A DNA stretch of 64,000 nucleotides from Veillonellales bacterium (GCA_039680175.1 JBDKTO010000041.1:1-64000), one strand, 5' to 3'; positions 21,226 through 30,618 are shown, numbered from the stretch's first letter. A program made the numbers and translations. The notes: generated by a model not told the origin, from the sequence alone.

Positions 21226-21253
21226 AAAAACCATGTATCGTGGTGATACATGG
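21226..21253 (-). terminator. Intrinsic terminator after the LytTR regulator gene
   Basis: On the minus strand CCATGTATC and GATACATGG pair as 9-bp arms (21231-21253) and are followed directly by TTTTTT. It sits 27 bp after the regulator stop and about 220 bp before the adhesin start, so the adhesin probably has its own promoter in 21005-21225. That AT-rich stretch shows no clear -35/-10 pair or LytTR-type direct repeat to me. Confidence 0.7.
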
Positions 21254-21279
21254 CAAAATATTTCCCAGGCAAATATTCA

Positions 21280-22002
21280 CTATATGCTATTCAGCCAAGC
21301 GAAAAAGCTTTCCTTGGCCTTGTTTTTATAAGTCCGGCTGACGGGGATGACTGTGCTATCACTTAACACAAACTTATCGCCAGTGTATTGCTCAATATGC
21401 TGAAAATTGACAAGGAAGCTTTTATGCGGACGAATCCACATTTTTGATAAATAGCACTGTTCGAAACCATCCAACGTAGTATAAATAGCTACTCTTTCGC
21501 CTGCAGGCGCTAAAACAATCTCGACCTTATTCTTTTGGCTTTCTAGATAAAGAATATTTTGCATCGGTATTCGCTTTGTTACACCACCGCTGGTAATCAT
21601 GATGCTTTCTTTAGCTGCATCTTCTAGCTGGGCAATTGTTTTTTCCAGAAAAGCGATTATCTTCGGTTCATTTATAGGTTTAACCAGATAGCCCGCAGCA
21701 TTTACCTCATACCCTTCATAGACATATTCCGTAGAACTTGTTAAAAATACAATTCTAACCCTGTTATCCTGCTGACGGATTAACCGTGCGCAAGTCATGC
21801 CATTCATATCGCCCATAACTATATCCAAAAATATAATGTCAAAGCCCGGGCTTTTGTTCTCTACCACCGAGATTAGCTTTTCAGCACTATCATAGGCAAG
21901 TATTTTGCTGCTTATATGTTGATTTTGCAAATGGCTTTCAATCGTCTTACATATTTGAGTTCTATCTGCCTTATTGTCGTCACATACCGCTATCAATAAC
22001 AT
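21280..22002 (-). CDS. LytTR-family response regulator
   Basis: 240 residues, the usual length for AgrA/LytR-type regulators. The N-terminal receiver has the acidic pair D8-D9, the phospho-acceptor D60 (IIFLDIVMGDMNG), LTSS and the conserved lysine in VKPI. A C-terminal LytTR DNA-binding domain begins near residue 140 (RIPMQNILYLESQKNKVEI, then MWIRPHKSFLVNFQHIEQY). It is divergent from a GHKL sensor kinase 100 bp away, its expected partner, and is followed by a terminator and then, in the same direction, by the giant adhesin gene. Control of the adhesin is a reasonable inference from position, but no binding repeats were recognised. The start follows GGGTGAGA. Confidence 0.9.
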   Translation of the reverse strand: MLLIAVCDDNKADRTQICKTIESHLQNQHISSKILAYDSAEKLISVVENKSPGFDIIFLDIVMGDMNGMTCARLIRQQDNRVRIVFLTSSTEYVYEGYEVNAAGYLVKPINEPKIIAFLEKTIAQLEDAAKESIMITSGGVTKRIPMQNILYLESQKNKVEIVLAPAGERVAIYTTLDGFEQCYLSKMWIRPHKSFLVNFQHIEQYTGDKFVLSDSTVIPVSRTYKNKAKESFFAWLNSI

Positions 22003-22101
22003 AATTTCTCACCCGCTAATCATAATAGTAATTTTCAGTAAAAATGTACTATTGCTTTTATAAGGCTATTGTTAAATACACTATTTAATTATGGAGGCCA
22101 T

Positions 22102-23388
22102 ATGCTAGAAACTACAGTAGTAGTACTATATTTAACGGACATTATCTTTCTAACTACGAATATTCTGCTTCTACATATTTTCTTAACACCGAAACGTTCT
22201 TTATGGGTTCAAGCCATAGCCTTTATTGCCGCAGGGTTTACTGTACACTGGCTGCGCATTCTTTTGGAACCATTAGCACCCAATTTTTTGTTACGCGGCT
22301 TTATAACCGGACCATTATATCTGATTCCTTGTACGCTGCTTTTTAAGGAAAAACTTAATGCTATCGTTTTTGTTTTCTTCTTGATTTATTCTCTGACACA
22401 GTTTAATTACCTAATCTTCATGCATATCGATCGATTTTTATCTCCTACTATACCCGATACTTGGGTTATTTTAGGCCTTTTACTTGAATTTGCATTGTTA
22501 CCATTGATAAAAAAATACGCAGCACCCATTATTAAAAATATCATCGGGATCATAAATCAGCAAAATCACAGTTTTGTCTTTTTTCCCATTTTGTCTTTCA
22601 TCTTACTGGCTTTCTATGGTGTACAAGGAACTTATGTGTTATCTACTTTTATCCCCATAGTGTTATCTACTATAATTATTTTCTTTGCCTATTACCTAAT
22701 CGCTCTATCCATAGATCGGACCAGACGTCAGCAGCAGCTTGAGAAACAATTAGCTATGCAGCGTAACCACTATAGCAATCTAACTGAAAGTATTACCATG
22801 GCAAAAACAACCCGCCACGACTTACGCCATCATTTGGTAACAATGTTAGAATTATTGGCTAAAAAAGATGTTATTGCTACGCAAAAATATTTGAACCACC
22901 TATGTAAATTCTACGACGATAGTGCGATCCCCTCCGTGTGCCGCAACCAATCCGCCGATGCGCTCATCTGTCATTACTTAAAACTGGCTAAGCAACAAGG
23001 CATCTCCGTTGTCACCAATCTCAATATTCCTGACGATTTAGGCATTGATGAGTTAGAACTATGCGTTATTATCGGTAACTGTTTGGGAAACGCCCTCGAG
23101 GCCTGCAGTAAAATGAATACCTCTGAACCGCGTTTCATTGACATTAAAACTACAATAACTAAGGGATATCTAGTAATTAAAATTGCGAATTCATTTCGCG
23201 GTCTCGTTCAGCATCAGGATAATGGTTCTTATTTCTCCGAAAAAGGCCCTGAACACGGAATCGGCATTCCCAGTGTAAAATCACTAACTGCCAAATATCA
23301 GGGTCATTGCTTTATTTCCTTTGCGGAAGGCATTTTTAGAGTGTCTGTCTCTCTGAGACTCCCAAAAATTGTTACAAAGACACAGTAA
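22102..23388 (+). CDS. GHKL sensor histidine kinase (AgrC-like)
   Basis: 428 residues from the ATG at 22102, which has GGAGG 4-5 nt upstream; an upstream in-frame TTG at 22069 has no such site. The first ~200 residues hold about six hydrophobic segments, giving a polytopic membrane sensor. A coiled stretch (RTRRQQQLEKQLAMQRNHY) leads to the H-box TTRHDLRHHL, then a GHKL ATPase domain with N-box GNCLGNALEAC and G-box HGIGIPSVKSL. This is the organisation of peptide-quorum kinases of the AgrC/ComD type. It presumably phosphorylates the divergent LytTR regulator. No AgrB/AgrD-like peptide gene is nearby, so the signal is unknown. Confidence 0.88.
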   Translation: MLETTVVVLYLTDIIFLTTNILLLHIFLTPKRSLWVQAIAFIAAGFTVHWLRILLEPLAPNFLLRGFITGPLYLIPCTLLFKEKLNAIVFVFFLIYSLTQFNYLIFMHIDRFLSPTIPDTWVILGLLLEFALLPLIKKYAAPIIKNIIGIINQQNHSFVFFPILSFILLAFYGVQGTYVLSTFIPIVLSTIIIFFAYYLIALSIDRTRRQQQLEKQLAMQRNHYSNLTESITMAKTTRHDLRHHLVTMLELLAKKDVIATQKYLNHLCKFYDDSAIPSVCRNQSADALICHYLKLAKQQGISVVTNLNIPDDLGIDELELCVIIGNCLGNALEACSKMNTSEPRFIDIKTTITKGYLVIKIANSFRGLVQHQDNGSYFSEKGPEHGIGIPSVKSLTAKYQGHCFISFAEGIFRVSVSLRLPKIVTKTQ

Positions 23389-23461
23389 CGGTCCGTTAAA
23401 ATCGAAAGGGGTTCCGTGCCTCCTAGCGAGCTGTTACATATTACTTCGTCTCCAAAATATA

Positions 23462-23755
23462 CTATTTCTGGACCAGTTGAAACAGTTCATTGACATATTT
23501 CTTTTTATCGATCAGCTCGCTGCGCATTGTATGCAATAGCTCCAATAGGAAGGCAAAATCACCGTGCATAAAAGCAAGGCGCATTTGCAGAAATCGGGCG
23601 CAAAATAGTCACCGGTTTTCAGGAACCGCCCGGCTGCTTTTTGATACATATTCTGCCTATAACGGGAATCTTTTTCATTGGCGCTTCGACAGTGGTAAGC
23701 GGATAATCGAATACTCCGCTCAGGGCTTTTGTGATTCGCTTTGAGAAATATAAGT
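23462..23755 (-). pseudogene. Decayed gene remnant, C-terminal fragment
   Basis: Read on the minus strand, one frame gives NHKSPERSIRLSAYHC...AAGRFLKTGDYFAPDFCK and then runs into non-coding sequence, while a neighbouring frame continues MRLAFMHGDFAFLLELLHTM and ends KKYVNELFQLVQK before a TAG at 23462. Joined by one frameshift, they read as the helical C-terminal end of a single protein. No start or ribosome site is visible upstream. The family is not recognised; a regulator tail is possible. The rest of 23389-24179 holds only the inverted repeat at 23914 and the leader of the next gene. Confidence 0.3.
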
Positions 23756-23913
23756 TTTTTGTATTATATTGCCTCATTTTCGTCATTGATGTACCGCCTT
23801 GTGTGTTACTCGCGCTTTAACCTGTCTTTACACTTAAATCCATCTCAGATACATATTCCCACTCTATTCCTTTGCGTACAATGCGTGCTCTAGTATATTC
23901 TGCAGCGCATATA

Positions 23914-23950
23914 AAAGGCTCTCCCAGCAACAATTGCCAGGAGAGCCTTT
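23914..23950. terminator. Inverted repeat, weak bidirectional terminator candidate
   Basis: AAAGGCTCTCC and GGAGAGCCTTT form 11-bp arms around a 15-nt loop. Short T runs follow on both strands (CCTTTGTGTTT on plus, CCTTTTATA on minus), so it could end transcription from the histidine kinase gene or act as a spacer. The large loop makes this a weak call. Confidence 0.4.
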
Positions 23951-24179
23951 GTGTTTCACTATGCCTTAGCGCTTAAAGCTTCAGTCACTTTTCCCTCATC
24001 CAAAACTATTTCACATGCTGAAACTGCACCTTACCTTTTTCATTTAATTCGCAAAGGAATTATAGTAATTTTGGCGAATCAACAATTTATTGGTAATATT
24101 TCATATTTTGGGAATTCAATAAATTTACTTTGCCGAACCATTTTCCCCTGTTCAGCAAAAAACAAGGACGTGAACAACT

Positions 24180-25895
24180 ATGACCTTTTTAAAAAATTTT
24201 AACCTTTTAACCAAGATCATGGTATTTATCGCTATTCCGTCTATATTTTTAGTGTGTGTGGGAGCACTCGGATATCATTACACCGCCCAAATGAGCGATA
24301 GTATGGATGAAATGTACCAGGACCGCTTAGTCCCCATAAAGCTCCTCAATGAATCCCGAGCCAATTTCCGCCAGGTGAATGGAATCATCCTGGAGGAAAT
24401 TCTGACTAATACTGATCCGATAAAGGCTCAGCAGCGATCTTTGACCCTAAAAGAACTGTCGGCAGAAACTGATAAAACCTTGGCCGATTATGCGCATGGT
24501 AAACTTACCGACGATGAACGGGAACGAGTTGACAAAATACATAGTCTCATCCAAGGCTACCGCAGCGAATGCCGGAATGCGATTGCTATGTCCCAAACCG
24601 GCCAACGAAATGAAGCGTACATCTATTATCTCCAGAGCGCAAATCCTTACCTGAATCAACTCAATGCATTGCTGCAGGATTTGGCAGATTCTAACGATAA
24701 GGCCAGTAAAACAGCCGATGAGCAAGGCAATCAGAACGCCTGGGCTGCCGCTGCCATGATCATCATCCTGACGCTGATCTCTTTGGCCCTGTCCCTCATA
24801 ACCGGCATCGGGGTGGCTCGATTGATCACCAAACGGCTGAATAACGTGAATACGGTTCTCAAAGCGGTTGCCGGCGGCACCTTGACCAGTGAAGTTGCCG
24901 TTACCGATAATGATGAAATCGGGCAGCTGGGCATACACCTTAATGCCACAACCCACAGTCTCCGCTCCCTCATCAATGAAGTCGCCCAATCGGCTGAACA
25001 GGTAGCTGCCTCCGCCCAGCAAATTACCGCAAGCTCCGAGCAATCGACCGACGCCGCCAATCAAATCGCCGCTTCCATCACTACTGTAGCCCGGGGATCG
25101 GAAAAGCAGGTAACAGCGGTTGATACAGCCACTGCCGTTATTGAACAAATATCATCCGGCATCCAGCACTCCGCCGATACCTCCCACCAAGTATCCAGCC
25201 TAAGCGACAAAACAGCATTAGAAGCCCAAACCGGAGTACAGGCCGTGGATAAAGCCATCAGTCAAATGGCTCACATTGAATCTACCGTAATAAATTCCGC
25301 CAAAGTAGTCAGCAAACTTGGCGAACGCTCCAATGAGATCGGACAAATTGTAAATACCATCGCCAACATTTCCAGTCAAACCACCCTGCTGGCCTTAAAT
25401 GCCGCCATTGAGGCCGCCCGGGCCGGCGAACAGGGTCGGGGATTCGCCGTTGTTGCTGACGAAGTACGAAAATTAGCCGAACAGTCCCAGGAAGCGGCTA
25501 ACCAAATTACCGGCCTGATTACCAACATTCAAAGCGATACCGCTGCCGCCGTTCAAGCCATGACCAACGGCACCAGTGAAGTAAAAACCGGGACGGCGGT
25601 AGTCAATACCGCTGGCAACTCTTTTAAAAAAATCGCCGGTCTGGTGCAGCAAGTATCCCTGCAAGTGAAAAAAATGTCAACAACAATGCAGCAAATTGCC
25701 GGTGGCAGCCGTCAGATCGTATCCTCCATCCGGGAAATCGATATGATCTGCAAAAGCACTGCCAATCAAGTCCGGACGGTTTCGGCATCAACTGAAGAAC
25801 AATCCGCCGCCTTAGAACAAATGACTGTTTCCAGCCAAAGCTTGTCCCGCCTGTCTCAGCAGCTCCAGACCGCAATCGGCAAGTTCGCACTTTAA
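24180..25895 (+). CDS. Methyl-accepting chemotaxis protein with 4-helix-bundle sensor
   Basis: 571 residues. TM1 is near residues 12-33 ([20 protein letters not shown]), followed by a helical periplasmic 4HB_MCP sensor (~35-185) and TM2 near 187-212 ([17 protein letters not shown]). A HAMP domain precedes a full signalling domain with the hairpin-tip region [20 protein letters not shown] and then [20 protein letters not shown]. Like most receptors of this class it should report a small ligand or redox/energy state to a CheA-CheW array. No che genes adjoin it; the CheA at 47.9-50.6 kb is the nearest possible partner. It stands alone between terminator-like hairpins, with AAGGACGTG as ribosome site. 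Confidence 0.93.
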   Translation: MTFLKNFNLLTKIMVFIAIPSIFLVCVGALGYHYTAQMSDSMDEMYQDRLVPIKLLNESRANFRQVNGIILEEILTNTDPIKAQQRSLTLKELSAETDKTLADYAHGKLTDDERERVDKIHSLIQGYRSECRNAIAMSQTGQRNEAYIYYLQSANPYLNQLNALLQDLADSNDKASKTADEQGNQNAWAAAAMIIILTLISLALSLITGIGVARLITKRLNNVNTVLKAVAGGTLTSEVAVTDNDEIGQLGIHLNATTHSLRSLINEVAQSAEQVAASAQQITASSEQSTDAANQIAASITTVARGSEKQVTAVDTATAVIEQISSGIQHSADTSHQVSSLSDKTALEAQTGVQAVDKAISQMAHIESTVINSAKVVSKLGERSNEIGQIVNTIANISSQTTLLALNAAIEAARAGEQGRGFAVVADEVRKLAEQSQEAANQITGLITNIQSDTAAAVQAMTNGTSEVKTGTAVVNTAGNSFKKIAGLVQQVSLQVKKMSTTMQQIAGGSRQIVSSIREIDMICKSTANQVRTVSASTEEQSAALEQMTVSSQSLSRLSQQLQTAIGKFAL

Positions 25896-25972
25896 TCCAG
25901 ATAATCATTCGCTCCCCGTTTAAAGGCATCGACTGCATAATGACCAGAGGACGCAGTGCAAATAAATAAAGG

Positions 25973-26017
25973 AAACCAGGCCTAGCTTCCGTTTAATCAG
26001 GAGTTAAGCCTGGTTTT
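25973..26017 (+). terminator. Intrinsic terminator after the chemoreceptor gene
   Basis: AAACCAGGC ... GCCTGGTTTT forms a stem with a long inner part and ends in TTTT, 78 bp after the stop codon. It separates this gene from the convergent thiolase gene. Confidence 0.6.
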
Positions 26018-26159
26018 AGTATGAGGCTGCAACATAGATCTGTCATCGCGGCAATCTAAACTTTGACTGGAATCCCATGCCGTACCTGAAAGATTGCTTC
26101 GCTACGGCTTGGACTGACAAATTCAGTGCCACGTGCTATGAGCTATGAACCATGATCGC

Positions 26160-27338
26160 TTAATTTTTCCTTTCAACAATCATGGCTACGCCTTGGCCGC
26201 CGCCGATGCAAAGGGTAACTAACCCGGTTTCTTTATTCAGGTTTTTCATAGCATGCAGGAGAGTGGTAAGAATCTTGGTGCCGGTGGCCGCAACCGGATG
26301 CCCCAGTGCAATCGCTCCACCGTAGATGTTGACCTTACTTCTGTCCAGCTTTAATTCCCGGTCACAGGCAAGGGCCTGGCCGGCGAAGGCTTCATTGAGT
26401 TCAATGAGATCGATATCTTTTAATTCCATCCCGGCTTTTTTTAACGCAGCCGGAACAGCTACCGCCGGCCCTAGTCCCATCTGTTTCGGGTCTAACGCAA
26501 TGAAAGAGTAGGATTTAATGATCGCCATTGGCTGAATTCCCAGCTGGGCTGCCTTTTCTTCCGACATGGCGACAACCGCAGAAGCAGCATCGGATAAAGC
26601 ACAACTATTTCCCGCTGTTACTGTATCCCCTTTGCTAAATACCGGTTTTAATTTTGCTAATCCTTCCAAGGAAGTTTCCTTGTGCACTTCATCGGTAGCA
26701 AAAACCGTGATTCCTTTTCTCCCTTTAACTTCGATAGGAACGATTTCTTCTTTGAAAACTCCGCGTGTAACCGCTTCTTTTGTTTTTAATTGAGAAGCGA
26801 GCGCAAATTCGTCCTGTTCGCGACGGGAAATGTCGTATTTTTGATTGAGCAGTTCACACGTATCTCCCATAAACATTTCGGCTAAAGGGCACAAAAATCC
26901 GTCGGCATGCAGCACATCTTCCACGGACTTTTTGCCCATTCGATAGCCCCAGCGTGCTCCCGGCAGAATGTAGGGAACATTGCTGGGAGATTCAGTACCG
27001 CCGGCAACGACGATATCCGTTTCTCCCGCCCCGATGCTTAAAGCGGCAAGCTGCAAGGCTCTCAAGCTGGAGCCGCAGCGAATATTGATGGTAAACGCGG
27101 GTACGGTTACCGGCAGCCCGCTGTTTACGGCAGCGATTCTTGCCGGGTTTGCCCCGACCCCGGCCTGCCAGCCATTGCCGAAGATGACTTGGTCAACCAG
27201 TTCCCCTTCCAACTTGGCCCGTTTTACAGCTTCCTTTATTACAGCTGCACCAAGTTCAGGTGCGGTGACGCTTTTTAAAGAGCCGCCAAATTTTCCGCCG
27301 GCAGTTCTGACTGCACTGGCGATAACAACTTTTCGCAT
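26160..27338 (-). CDS. Acetyl-CoA C-acetyltransferase (thiolase II family)
   Basis: 392 residues, the standard thiolase length. The acylated cysteine is C88 (INIRCGSSLRAL); the C-terminal motifs are GGAIALGHPVAATG with the catalytic histidine and LCIGGGQG with the second cysteine. The usual GHPIGASG is GHPVAATG here, a mild variation. It would cleave a 3-oxoacyl-CoA such as acetoacetyl-CoA with CoA to give acetyl-CoA, or run in reverse. It is the last gene of a minus-strand set with a CoA-transferase and an aminotransferase, which favours the degradative direction. A hairpin without a T run (27365-27398) lies between it and the transferase gene. GGGAGGT precedes the ATG. Confidence 0.93.
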   Translation of the reverse strand: MRKVVIASAVRTAGGKFGGSLKSVTAPELGAAVIKEAVKRAKLEGELVDQVIFGNGWQAGVGANPARIAAVNSGLPVTVPAFTINIRCGSSLRALQLAALSIGAGETDIVVAGGTESPSNVPYILPGARWGYRMGKKSVEDVLHADGFLCPLAEMFMGDTCELLNQKYDISRREQDEFALASQLKTKEAVTRGVFKEEIVPIEVKGRKGITVFATDEVHKETSLEGLAKLKPVFSKGDTVTAGNSCALSDAASAVVAMSEEKAAQLGIQPMAIIKSYSFIALDPKQMGLGPAVAVPAALKKAGMELKDIDLIELNEAFAGQALACDRELKLDRSKVNIYGGAIALGHPVAATGTKILTTLLHAMKNLNKETGLVTLCIGGGQGVAMIVERKN

Positions 27339-27437
27339 AATATTTTACCTCCCAATATTATAATGGGCTGAGCTTGCCGGCTGCAGATAAACCGGCAGCT
27401 CCTGGCAATTTATGCGGGGAGTTGCCGGACAAAGTGC

Positions 27438-28211
27438 TTATTTTAAAACCATTCTCTCAGGATCGCATTCCGTTCGTAAAATATGAAGTTCATGTTCAGT
27501 CGGAGGTACAGCTTCCTTGGCCCGGGTCAGATCAATTGAAAAAGTAATTTCGGCTTGAATCATTTCAGGCGTAAACCCGGGATAATAGCTGTGAAGGTAC
27601 ATTTTTTTAGTGATATCATCAAAGCGGAAAGAAGCCTTATTGGTTATCACCATTGAAGGACCGCCGCCCGGCAGACCGGCTTTTTCCCTGGCACCGGGGC
27701 CATCTAGGAAGCCGGGGGTCGTTAAGTAGTCAAGCTTCTCCACAAACTTTCTTTTGCCTAAATCCATGAAAGCGATGGATTGACCGACTACGCTTCCGAT
27801 GTCGGCTGCTCCGCCGCTGCCGCTGAAACGCACAGTGGGATGAAAATAATCGCCGATTACCGTGGAATTTAAGTTTCCATAAATATCAATTTGCGCCGCT
27901 CCCAAAATAGACAGAGTTTTTTTGCCGGTAATCTGATTTTGTATTTGGTTAAAGGAATCCATTAAGCTGCCTAACCGTACTGTCCGGTACATCACTCTGG
28001 GATCGGATAAGCAAATCGGCATTTTATTAAATTCCACATCGGTAGCGCCTGTTTCAAAGAAGATGACCACAGCCGGCGAAGTAATCTTTTTTGTCGCTAT
28101 CGCCGCAAGGGTGGCTAATCCCGTACCGCACAATATGACATCGACGCCGGCATTTTTAATTTCTCTGGCGGCAATAATCGCCATCATTTCCTGACCTGTA
28201 TATGCTGTCAA
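27438..28211 (-). CDS. CoA-transferase subunit B (GctB-like)
   Basis: 257 residues, close to glutaconate CoA-transferase subunit B. The candidate catalytic glutamate is E53 in FFETGATD; the glycine-rich stretches GSGGAADIG and GLPGGGPSMVITN fit the family fold. With subunit A it should move CoA between short acids and acyl-CoA donors; related pairs act on glutaconate, 3-oxoadipate or acetoacetate, and sequence alone does not settle which. Retention of the glutamate argues against a hydrolase of the IpdAB kind. It starts at TTG with AAAGGAGGT upstream, 5 bp after subunit A, so the two are translationally linked. Confidence 0.88.
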   Translation of the reverse strand: MTAYTGQEMMAIIAAREIKNAGVDVILCGTGLATLAAIATKKITSPAVVIFFETGATDVEFNKMPICLSDPRVMYRTVRLGSLMDSFNQIQNQITGKKTLSILGAAQIDIYGNLNSTVIGDYFHPTVRFSGSGGAADIGSVVGQSIAFMDLGKRKFVEKLDYLTTPGFLDGPGAREKAGLPGGGPSMVITNKASFRFDDITKKMYLHSYYPGFTPEMIQAEITFSIDLTRAKEAVPPTEHELHILRTECDPERMVLK

Positions 28212-28216
28212 TTTGA

Positions 28217-29194
28217 TTACCTCCTTTCTAAATTCCGTTTGTATCCATATTCCGGATCTGCTTTAAGGTTTTCCAGTCTCTCAGTACCGATTAGCGAGAG
28301 AAATTCTTCACGATTTTTAACGCCAAAAACATATTTATCAAGATATTTCGGCCATTCTGCATCATCTTTGGCAACTGCGGGATACAGGGTTTTTAGAAAC
28401 CAGGGATCGTAATCATAGTACTGGGGTACAGCTGTAGGATAAGCACCCCAGGGTACTTCCACCACTGCACTGACCTGGAAACTGACGAGTTGATTTCTCT
28501 CGGGTTGCTTTCTTAGTTCATCCGTGTCCACAATTTCCTCACAAGTTACGATAACATTCTTGGCGGCTTTAGCCTGTTCAATATCGGCGTAGACTAGACC
28601 CATGAGCAGGACATTTCCGGCTTTATCGGCTTTTTGTGCATGAATGATGGTAACATCCGGCTGTAAGGCCGGTACTAACACCAGCCGATCCACCTTATCA
28701 GTCTCATTAAAGGGATTATCCATAACAATCAGTTTTTTTGCCGGCAGACAGGGGTTCTTTCGCCGGTATTCTTCGTCAAAACCCCATTTGTTGATGATAT
28801 CCGTTCCTAATGTAGCATAAGTCTGTAAAAAGGGCAGCCCCATCATGCCGGCTGTAAACCGTAAGACCATTTGATAGTTTGAATAGTCTTCAACTTTAAT
28901 TTTTCCCTGCTCGACGCTTTTGCGGAAACGGAAGCAAGTCGGTGCGAACCGTCCGTTGCCGCAGTAAGCGATTTCAACACTCTCCACGCAGCAGCCGCCA
29001 ATCAGCTCATCCACTGCCTGACCGTTGGAACAGGCAGCGAGATGAAGTCCCTTAACTTTGTGCCGGATCATTTCATGCACAGCCGCCATGGGACATTGTG
29101 TGGCAGAAAATCCCCCCAGCGAAATCAGAGCTCCGTCATGGACAAATTTTTCAATTGCGTCCGTTAACGTCATTATCTTGCTTGTATCATTCAT
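28217..29194 (-). CDS. CoA-transferase subunit A (GctA-like)
   Basis: 325 residues, matching glutaconate CoA-transferase subunit A in length. It has the N-terminal glycine loop GALISLGGFSATQ, the CoA-site-like GNGRFAPTC region and the C-terminal AAKNVIVTCEEIVDT and VPWGAYPTA segments typical of this class I transferase. It forms a hetero-oligomer with the adjacent subunit B. Between an aminotransferase and a thiolase, its probable job is to activate the oxo acid left by transamination as a CoA thioester. The substrate is not determined. Confidence 0.88.
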   Translation of the reverse strand: MNDTSKIMTLTDAIEKFVHDGALISLGGFSATQCPMAAVHEMIRHKVKGLHLAACSNGQAVDELIGGCCVESVEIAYCGNGRFAPTCFRFRKSVEQGKIKVEDYSNYQMVLRFTAGMMGLPFLQTYATLGTDIINKWGFDEEYRRKNPCLPAKKLIVMDNPFNETDKVDRLVLVPALQPDVTIIHAQKADKAGNVLLMGLVYADIEQAKAAKNVIVTCEEIVDTDELRKQPERNQLVSFQVSAVVEVPWGAYPTAVPQYYDYDPWFLKTLYPAVAKDDAEWPKYLDKYVFGVKNREEFLSLIGTERLENLKADPEYGYKRNLERR

Positions 29195-29220
29195 GTTTTC
29201 ACCCTTTCTTTTCCGTATCG

Positions 29221-30561
29221 CTATTTTTTTGAACCCAGTTCCCGGCCAAAATCAGTGAAACCGGCCACCAGCCCTTCGACGATTTCGTCCGCCTGATCCC
29301 GGGTGAGAATAAGCGGTGGTGTCAACAGGAAGTGATCGCCATTTACTCCGTCGGCGCCGCCGGTGCCGGGATACACAACAATGCCGTGGTTAAGGCAGGC
29401 CTGAGTAATTTTTTCCGCAACGCCGGCGTTTGCCGGGAAGGGTTCTTTTGTTTTTTTGTCACGGACGAATTCCACTCCCTGCATCAGGCCGATGCCCCGT
29501 ACATCACCGACAAACCAGAAGGGAAGCAGCTTTTCTTTCAATTGTCCCAGCAAATATTTGCCGATGGTTCGGGAATTTTCCACCAGCTTATCTTCAATAA
29601 TCGTGTTTACTACTGCCACCGAGACAGCTGCCGACAACGGGTTGCCGCCGTAAGTGTGACCGTGGGTGAACACACCGGAACCCTCCATGAATGCAGCAAA
29701 GATTTCGTCTTTTGCAATTACAGCGCCAAGGGGCGAATAACCGGAGCTCATACCCTTGGCGGCGCAAATCATATCGGGAACCACACCGAAGTCTTCGATA
29801 GCGAACAAGGATCCCGTCCGCCCAAAGCCGGCCATAACCTCATCGTCAATCAGCAGGATGTCATAGTGATCGCAGATCTGGCGGATGATTTTGAAATATT
29901 CCGGGTGAGGCACCAATGCGCCGCAGGCGGCACCGACAACCGGTTCAGCGATAAAGGCGGTGACGTATTCCGCACCTTCTATTTTCAAAATCCGTTCCAA
30001 ATCATGGGCGCAGGCTGCGCCGCAGGTTTCCGGCTGTTTGCCAAAGGGACAGCGGTAGCAATAACAGGGAGCTGCTTTCGGGAAGTTAAGCAGTAAGGGA
30101 GTATACTTTTTACGGCGTTTATCGCCGGTCATGGATAAAGAACCGATGGTATTACCGTGATAGGATTTCCAGCGGGAAATAATCCGGTATTTATTTGTTT
30201 TGTTGCCGTCTCTTTCCAGAAAATAACCCCGGGCCATTTTCAAGGCTGCTTCGGTAGCTTCCGAACCGCCGGAAACAAGATATAGTTTATTGAGTGAGCC
30301 AGGGGTCAGCCCGGCGATTAAATCCGCTAATTCCCGGATCGGTTTGGAAGTCCAGCGGGATAAGTGACTAAAGGCGATTTTCTTAGCCTGCTCGGTCATG
30401 GCCTGAATCACTTTAGGATTGGCATGACCAATATTCGATACGGCTGCTCCGGCACAGGCATCCAGATATTTTCTGCCATTTGAATCGTACAAATAGACGC
30501 CTTCGCCATGATCGATTTCCACAAGATCTTTATGCAGATTACGATAGAACACGTTATCCAA
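29221..30561 (-). CDS. Class III PLP-dependent aminotransferase
   Basis: 446 residues. Class III features: SGGSEATEAALKMAR phosphate-binding loop, the aspartate in LLIDDEVMAGFGRTG, the PLP lysine in CAAKGMSSGYSPLGAV, and HGHTYGGNPLSAA. A cysteine-rich insert (CYCYRCPFGKQPETCGAAC) is shared with one branch of clostridial and archaeal enzymes. The family includes omega-amino acid, beta-alanine and 2,2-dialkylglycine enzymes. With the downstream CoA-transferase and thiolase, a beta- or omega-amino acid substrate that yields a 3-oxo acid is plausible. It starts at TTG with AAAGGAG upstream and is the first gene of its operon, just after a dyad that may be the RpiR operator. Confidence 0.9.
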   Translation of the reverse strand: MDNVFYRNLHKDLVEIDHGEGVYLYDSNGRKYLDACAGAAVSNIGHANPKVIQAMTEQAKKIAFSHLSRWTSKPIRELADLIAGLTPGSLNKLYLVSGGSEATEAALKMARGYFLERDGNKTNKYRIISRWKSYHGNTIGSLSMTGDKRRKKYTPLLLNFPKAAPCYCYRCPFGKQPETCGAACAHDLERILKIEGAEYVTAFIAEPVVGAACGALVPHPEYFKIIRQICDHYDILLIDDEVMAGFGRTGSLFAIEDFGVVPDMICAAKGMSSGYSPLGAVIAKDEIFAAFMEGSGVFTHGHTYGGNPLSAAVSVAVVNTIIEDKLVENSRTIGKYLLGQLKEKLLPFWFVGDVRGIGLMQGVEFVRDKKTKEPFPANAGVAEKITQACLNHGIVVYPGTGGADGVNGDHFLLTPPLILTRDQADEIVEGLVAGFTDFGRELGSKK

Positions 30562-30591
30562 GAAAGACCACTCCTTTTGAATTAAATTTTT

Positions 30592-30618
30592 ATTTCATTA
30601 TATACTATAAAATGAAAT
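30592..30618. promoter_or_regulatory. Candidate RpiR operator and promoter core
   Basis: The dyad ATTTCAT-N13-ATGAAAT lies 31 bp before the aminotransferase start and overlaps TATA-rich -10-like sequence. RpiR-type regulators commonly bind GAAA/TTTC inverted repeats, and an RpiR-type gene is directly upstream. Assignment is by position and symmetry only. Confidence 0.45.

Noticed and set aside
24447-25148. A 233-codon minus-strand frame opposite the first chemoreceptor
   Set aside because: It lies entirely within a complete, conserved chemoreceptor gene on the other strand and is a glycine-rich shadow.
29332-30096. A 254-codon plus-strand frame opposite the class III aminotransferase
   Set aside because: It is antisense to an aminotransferase with all catalytic motifs and has no ribosome site.
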